Shown: piece after piece, positions 59,404-64,000 of the stretch
Position numbering within the stretch: position 1 is the stretch's first letter
Layout: each line of letters begins with the position of its first letter
Made by a program: the position numbers and the translations under genes
Notes under the pieces: generated by a model
The model's database searches: none
Seen by the model: the letters and a program-made list of their open reading frames with translations, nothing else
What the model was told of the DNA's origin: nothing
Assembly: GCA_934096985.1 (NCBI GenBank)
Contig: CAKONC010000001.1
Span: forward strand, 124,001 to 188,000
Reading direction: 5' to 3'
DNA: 64,000 nucleotides
Origin: an uncultured Bacilli bacterium
GTDB taxonomy: Bacteria > Bacillota_I > Bacilli_A > RF39 > UBA660

Positions 59404-60658
59404 TGTGACCACCAACTTTTTTATTTCGTTCTTTAATTGTAGAGTCACTTAGTAAACTTGAGGCTTTTAAAACACTATTTTTTCCAAACTTTTTTTTAAT
59501 TTCATCAATTACTTCATTAATATTATCTTCTTTTTTTATATCATCATAGTTTTCAAATAAATTTAATTGAGTACCACTTTTAGGAATTAAAGACCCAGCA
59601 CAAACAGTTACTTTTCTAATAGGAAGTTTTTCGTAATATCTATCGAAAATAATATTTGCATATTTAATAAAATCATTTGCTTTATCAGTTGGACAATCAA
59701 GCTTAATATTATGGTAAAAACCTCCTGGAGTATTTTTAGAATAACCTATCCCTAGACCGAAAACTTTACATTCTTTATTATTTTTTCTTAATCTTTCCGT
59801 TAAATTATCAATCATTTCATTTATTATTATAAAAATATTATTTTCGTTATAGTCTTTAAATAAAACTTGTGAGTTAGAATAAGACTTGTCTTTAGAATTT
59901 TTATTAAATTCAGATATTTCACTATTATCAATACCATTTGCGTGATTCCAAAGTTCAAGCCCAATAATTCCAAATTTATCCTTTAAAATACCAGGTTTCA
60001 TTTTTGCTAAATCTCCAATAGAAAAAATGCCCATAGAGTTTAAATTTCTTTCCATATTTTTGCCGATGCCCCACATATCACTTAAAGGCTTAATATTCCA
60101 CAGTTTTGTAGGCACATCTTCATATCCCCATTTACTAATGCAATCTTTGTTGTGTTTTGCTTCAATATCCATAGAAACTTTTGCTAAAAGCATATTTGGA
60201 CCAATTCCGCATGTTGCCGTCAAACCAGTTACATTTTTTACTTTATCTAAAATTTCTAGTGCAAGTTCATAATCAGTTTTTTTATATAATTTTAAGTAAT
60301 GAGTAACATCTAAAAAACATTCATCAATTGAATAGATATGTAAATCTTCTTTAGCAACATAATCTAAATAAACGCTAACAACTTCTTTACTTTTAGCAAT
60401 GTAATAATTCATATGAGGCATAATTATATCATATTTAATCTTTTTATCTATTTCAAATATTCTTCCTCGAGATGGAACTCCTAAAGTTTTTAGATATGGT
60501 GTAACGGCTAAAGTGATAGCTCCATCACCTTGATTAGGATTTGCCACAACCAAAGGATATGAAAATGGATCTTTATTAAGTCTTATACACTCACATGAAG
60601 CAAAAAAACTTTTTAAATCAATACAAAGAATATGTCTTTCTTTAAATAACTCTTTCAT
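59396..60658 (-). CDS. Y-family DNA polymerase (UvrX/ImpB-MucB type)
   Basis: 420 residues. Catalytic DIDLKSFFASCE-type start (RHILCIDLKSFFASCECI), IYSIDECFLDVTHYLKLY (SIDE motif), TCGIGPNMLLAKVSMDIEAK, an HhH region MWGIGKNMERNLNSMGI and the C-terminal little finger. It is a translesion polymerase of the UvrX subgroup. AAGGAGG sits three bases before ATG 60658, which beats the upstream ATG at 60685. Partnered with YolD. Confidence 0.93.
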   Translation of the reverse strand: MKELFKERHILCIDLKSFFASCECIRLNKDPFSYPLVVANPNQGDGAITLAVTPYLKTLGVPSRGRIFEIDKKIKYDIIMPHMNYYIAKSKEVVSVYLDYVAKEDLHIYSIDECFLDVTHYLKLYKKTDYELALEILDKVKNVTGLTATCGIGPNMLLAKVSMDIEAKHNKDCISKWGYEDVPTKLWNIKPLSDMWGIGKNMERNLNSMGIFSIGDLAKMKPGILKDKFGIIGLELWNHANGIDNSEISEFNKNSKDKSYSNSQVLFKDYNENNIFIIINEMIDNLTERLRKNNKECKVFGLGIGYSKNTPGGFYHNIKLDCPTDKANDFIKYANIIFDRYYEKLPIRKVTVCAGSLIPKSGTQLNLFENYDDIKKEDNINEVIDEIKKKFGKNSVLKASSLLSDSTIKERNKKVGGHNA

Positions 60659-60782
60659 AATCCTCCTTACAAACAAATGTTTCAATTACATTATATCTAA
60701 AATGTAAAAAAATTCAACTGGTAAATATATGAAATTTCTTCTTGTAAAAATTATAATTGAATGTTAAAATAAGTTTGTAAAT

Positions 60783-60980
60783 CGATTATGAAAGATTAGT
60801 AGTAAATATACTATTTTTAAGAGAGTTAGTGCTTGGTGAAAACTAACAAATAAATATTTATGAATCTACTTTCTAGAAAGTCTAATCAACTTCGGGTAAT
60901 TTCCGTTAAAAAATAATTAAGTAATATAAAGGATGGCACCGCAGAATTGCTCCTTAAGGAGTGATTTGGTGTTTTTTTAT
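60783..60980 (+). promoter_or_regulatory. Serine T-box riboswitch upstream of serS
   Basis: T-box bulge AAGGATGGCACCGCAG near 60929-60944, with the base after UGG being C, which pairs with the G discriminator of tRNA-Ser. Stem I with an AGAGAGTTAGTGCTTGGTG-type side is at 60819-60837. The terminator CACC...CTCCTT/AAGGAG...GGTG plus T run ends near 60977. Full-length form, unlike the glycine T-box at 23829. Confidence 0.92.
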
Positions 60981-60998
60981 TGAAAGGAAGGGTATAAA

Positions 60999-62288
60999 AT
61001 GATAGATATTAATTTAATAAGAGAAAACAAGGAATTAGTAAAGGAAAATATTAAGAAAAAGTTTCAAGATGAAAAACTTGCTTTAGTTGATGAAATCGAA
61101 GAAAAAGATAAAAAGTTTAGGGAAACTAAAACTAAAGCAGATGAACTAAGATGTGAAAAAAATAATATTAGTGCAAAAATTGGTGAGTATGTAAGAAATA
61201 AAGAATTTGATAAAGTAGAGGAAGCTAAAAAAAGAGTAAATGAAATTAATACTGAAATAGCCAATCTTACAAATGAAGAAGAAAGATTACAAAGTTATAT
61301 TAGAGATAAAATGCTTTTAATACCAAATATTATTGATCCTAGTGTACCAATAGGAAAAGACGATAGTGCAAATGTAGAAAATGAGCGTTTCGGTGAACCT
61401 AAAGTTCCAAACTATGAAATACCATATCATGCTGATATTATGGAAAGACTTAATGGACTCGATAAGGAAAGTGCAGGAAGAACTTCTGGAGAAGGATTTT
61501 ATTATTTAACCGGTGATATAGCAAGAATTCATAGTGCAATGCTTTCTTATGCAAGAGATTTTATGATAGATAAGGGTTTTACTTACTGCATTCCACCATT
61601 TATGATTCATTCATCAGTAGTTGAAGGAGTAATGTCTTTCCCAGAAATGGAAGCAATGATGTATAAAATTGAAGGCGAAGATTTATATTTAATAGGAACA
61701 AGTGAACATTCAATGATAGGAAGATTCTTAGGCCAAATTGTTGATGAAAAATCACTTCCTATAGCACTTACTTCATATTCTCCATGTTTTAGAAAAGAAG
61801 GCGGTGCCCATGGGCTTGAAGAAAAGGGTGTTTATAGAGTTCACCAATTTGAAAAACAAGAAATGATTGTTTTATGTAAGCCTGAAGATGCTTTTAATTG
61901 GTATGACAAAATGTGGAAAGCAACAGTTGAATTATTTAGAAGTTTAGATATACCAGTAAGAACTCTTGAATGCTGTAGTGGTGATTTAGCAGATCTTAAA
62001 GTTAAATCATGTGATGTAGAAGCGTGGAGCCCAAGACAACAAAAATATTTTGAAGTAGGAAGTTGTTCTAATTTATCTGACGCTCAAGCACGTAGATTAC
62101 AAATAAGAACTAAAGGTGAAAATGGAACATATTATGTTCATACATTAAATAATACAGTACTTGCTTCTCCAAGAGCACTAATTGCTTTTGTGGAAAATAA
62201 TTATAATGAAGATGGTAGTATTAATATTCCAGTGGCATTAAGACCATATATGGGTGGTTTAGAAGTTATTAAACCAAATAAAAAATAA
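60999..62288 (+). CDS. serS: Seryl-tRNA synthetase
   Basis: 429 residues. N-terminal coiled-coil arm (residues 27-110), then class II motifs: GTSEHSMIGRFLGQIVDE near residue 232, SPCFRKEGGAHGLEEKGVYR (motif 2), and NTVLASPRALIAFVENNY (motif 3). RBS GAAAGGAAG. Monocistronic, T-box controlled. Confidence 0.97.
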   Translation: MIDINLIRENKELVKENIKKKFQDEKLALVDEIEEKDKKFRETKTKADELRCEKNNISAKIGEYVRNKEFDKVEEAKKRVNEINTEIANLTNEEERLQSYIRDKMLLIPNIIDPSVPIGKDDSANVENERFGEPKVPNYEIPYHADIMERLNGLDKESAGRTSGEGFYYLTGDIARIHSAMLSYARDFMIDKGFTYCIPPFMIHSSVVEGVMSFPEMEAMMYKIEGEDLYLIGTSEHSMIGRFLGQIVDEKSLPIALTSYSPCFRKEGGAHGLEEKGVYRVHQFEKQEMIVLCKPEDAFNWYDKMWKATVELFRSLDIPVRTLECCSGDLADLKVKSCDVEAWSPRQQKYFEVGSCSNLSDAQARRLQIRTKGENGTYYVHTLNNTVLASPRALIAFVENNYNEDGSINIPVALRPYMGGLEVIKPNKK

Positions 62289-62296
62289 TTAATTTT

Positions 62297-62324
62297 GAGT
62301 ATGAATTACATACTCTTTTTTTTT
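62297..62324 (+). terminator. Intrinsic terminator of serS
   Basis: GAGTATG (62297-62303) pairs with CATACTC (62309-62315), then nine T. Confidence 0.9.
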
Positions 62325-62880
62325 ACTTAAAATTAAGATGTAAAGAACTGTTATGAGAGATTATTATTTATGAGATAGAAATTTATCATATAAAGCATAT
62401 CTTTATTTAATGACCGGGACTATTTTATGGATAGACTTTGTGCAATTAATAAAGAAAGTAGGAATGGTATAAGCTCAATAATAAAAGAATAACCTCATTT
62501 CTTGGAAAAAAAGAAACGAGGTTCATATCAAATTTCTTTATTTTTTTCAGCAATGCCACTTTATGTTTAATTTTTTTAAAGAGGACAAACTAGAATTGCT
62601 CATGTGATATTGAAAATTATAACGGAAATATATCTGTGGGTACCCTTGAGAATATTAGCAGATGTTTAAAAGTAGAATATAATAATGAATATGTTTCTTT
62701 TAACAGTGTTATTTATACTTTAAAAGAAAATAATATTGTATTTATTAATAGTACAAGTGATGATGTTATTTATTTCAATAGAATAAGGTAATTAAATAGA
62801 TAAACAACGTATAAAAACAAATAAATTTTATACATTCTTTTGACGTATAAATAAATCTATGATAGCATATTTATATAGTC
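62325..62880. other. Degraded-looking intergenic stretch
   Basis: About 550 bases with no complete gene. AACCTC at 62492-62497 and GAGGTT near 62518-62523 form a hairpin with further pairing. From 62594 to 62791 one plus-strand frame is open without a proper start codon (ending FINSTSDDVIYFNRIR) and may be the end of a lost gene. No terminator, tRNA or repeat beyond the hairpin was seen. Confidence 0.5.
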
Positions 62881-62892
62881 ACAGGTGAAGTT

Positions 62893-64000
62893 ATGGGTAT
62901 ATTAGATATTTTAAAAGATATTTTGGTTATATCAAGAATAAGTAGAAAATCAAATTTAGAAATAGAGCAATTAGTTAATTTAACTGATAATCAACTAAAA
63001 AAATTAATGAGCAATAAAGAGATTTATTTGATTGATTTAGGAAAAATATCTTCATATGATTTGCTAAAAAAACTTATTGAACTTTATAAATTTTCAAAGG
63101 ATGATTATAAAAGTGTCAGTTTACTTTTAAGTATGGCTGATGAAAAAATGTATAAAATTTTAGAAACAAGCAATGTTTCAAATATTAAAAATAACTTGTG
63201 CGAAGAAAGCATTAAAAAATTTATATCAGAGCCTTCATATACAATAGATATTAATTTATTTTCTGAAGAATTTATAAAGGAACACGATGATATTTTTCTA
63301 GTTAATACGCTTCCGGAAGATATCAGAAAAAAATATTATGAAAAGAAGATTACTGAAAAAGATTTGTTAGATAATATTGAAGTATTGTGTAAGGTAAAAT
63401 ATCAAAATATAATTTTAGATAACGTAAATTATAAAGATGATAATTCTAAAAATTTTATTTTAAAACTAGGATTAGATGGTTTAGAAAAAATTACTAGCAA
63501 TTTAGGAGCAAATTTTTATCGTATTTATAACGATCAAAACAAAATGGAAGAAATGTGTAAATTCCTAGAGCAAAAAAATCCGAATGATTATTATATAGGT
63601 GTTGTAAATTATTTATATACTGATGAAGAGTTTTTAAGTGCTTTAGGTATTCAGCAATTTAATAATGAACTGAATTTTTATGGTCAATATTATCTTGAAG
63701 AAATAAATAAAAATAATATTAATAAAATAGATTTAACAAATTATTTTAATAAAGTTTTTTCTGATTATCAAAGAGAAAGTAGTTTTTATAATTTTATGAA
63801 AAATATGATAACTATTTTATCAAGAAATGAAACTATAAATAGTACTGAAGAATTATTTGAAAAAGTGGCAGTAGCTACAGCTAAAGAAAAAGGAGATAAT
63901 TCACAAGAATTTACTAGTGAATTCATAAAAACTCATCAGCAATATTTTTTGCCAAATGATGCTCCAGATACACTTAAAGAAAAATTTTATAATAAATCTC
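62893..64000 (+). CDS. Large repeat-containing unknown protein (3' partial)
   Basis: At least 369 residues; the frame runs off the right edge. It starts MGILDILKDILVISRISRKS after GGTGAAG. Helical and charged, with no signal or membrane segment. Repeat-like units occur: LPEDIRKKYYEKKITEKDLL and near the edge APDTLKEKFYNKS, i.e. (A/L)P-x2-(I/L)-(R/K)-x-K-(Y/F)-Y-x-K. I do not recognise the family. The repeats suggest a long protein continuing outside the window. Confidence 0.6.
   Translation, partial: MGILDILKDILVISRISRKSNLEIEQLVNLTDNQLKKLMSNKEIYLIDLGKISSYDLLKKLIELYKFSKDDYKSVSLLLSMADEKMYKILETSNVSNIKNNLCEESIKKFISEPSYTIDINLFSEEFIKEHDDIFLVNTLPEDIRKKYYEKKITEKDLLDNIEVLCKVKYQNIILDNVNYKDDNSKNFILKLGLDGLEKITSNLGANFYRIYNDQNKMEEMCKFLEQKNPNDYYIGVVNYLYTDEEFLSALGIQQFNNELNFYGQYYLEEINKNNINKIDLTNYFNKVFSDYQRESSFYNFMKNMITILSRNETINSTEELFEKVAVATAKEKGDNSQEFTSEFIKTHQQYFLPNDAPDTLKEKFYNKS

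Noticed and set aside
1..64000. A TGA-as-Trp genetic code, because of the Mollicutes-like composition.
   Set aside because: Several core genes, such as uppS at 2795-2797, end in TGA at the expected length and Trp codons at conserved sites are TGG.

Overview
The window is chromosomal DNA of a very AT-rich, spore-forming member of the Bacillota. The gene content (UppS, CdsA and RasP/RseP, SepF and DivIVA, YqfC/YqfD, SpoIIP, SigF, SpoVAC-AD-AE, SpoVS, T-box leaders, YqzL between era and recO) fits a small-genome gut Bacilli lineage such as the RF39-like relatives of Mollicutes and Erysipelotrichia. TGA is used as a stop, so the genetic code is standard. Shine-Dalgarno sites are often of the GGTGAT type, with very short leaders. 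The lineage is inferred from gene content and base composition, not from a marker search.

Layout. 1-2,000 is accessory DNA: the 3' end of an SH3/InlB-repeat surface protein, a structured RNA-like segment with a terminator, and a phage-type small protein. 2,078-7,942 is core: uppS, spoVS, small membrane proteins, a PfkB kinase, an Smr protein and a CFI-box protein. Two tRNA genes (CAT anticodon, and Leu-TAG) follow. 8,184-15,230 is a composite mobilizable island. It holds a large serine recombinase behind a leader-peptide attenuator, a MobV relaxase followed by seven consecutive hairpins with a candidate oriT, two unknown minus-strand genes, a structured RNA, the wreck of a second similar element, a KilA-N protein, an unknown gene and another structured RNA. 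15,271-31,076 is core again: geranylgeranyl-reductase-like protein, tex, yqfC-yqfD, ybeY-dgkA-era-yqzL-recO-tdk, T-box-glyQS-proS, sepF-divIVA-cdsA-rseP, tRNA-Arg, a TasA-like exported protein. 31,115-41,811 holds envelope and tRNA-modification genes (tmcAL, miaA), rpsT, spoIIP, lepA and hemW. 41,866-45,850 is an MBOAT/DHHW/DUF4358/SGNH cluster for O-acylation of an extracellular polymer. 47,600-48,514 is a graveyard of a two-component system and an IS3-type transposase. 48,541-53,007 is a divergent TetR/MMPL pair. 53,079-58,036 runs to the sporulation block spoIIAA-like, sigF, spoVAC, spoVAD, spoVAE. 58,116-62,288 contains a tandem-repeat membrane-anchored protein, a YolD/Y-family polymerase pair and T-box-serS. 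The window ends in degraded DNA and an unfinished repeat-containing protein.

The genes form several functional groups. Early forespore control, engulfment and dipicolinate uptake genes indicate real sporulation. A cell-division and phospholipid-synthesis string sits beside envelope modification genes. Two aminoacyl-tRNA synthetase units are controlled by T-boxes whose acceptor-sensing base matches tRNA-Gly and tRNA-Ser respectively. The most unusual material is in the island: a recombinase with resistance-gene-style attenuation, recurrent small structured RNAs, and evidence of two stacked elements. Also notable are the direct junction of the SpoIIAA-like gene to sigF with no spoIIAB between them, and an unusually small glycine T-box.
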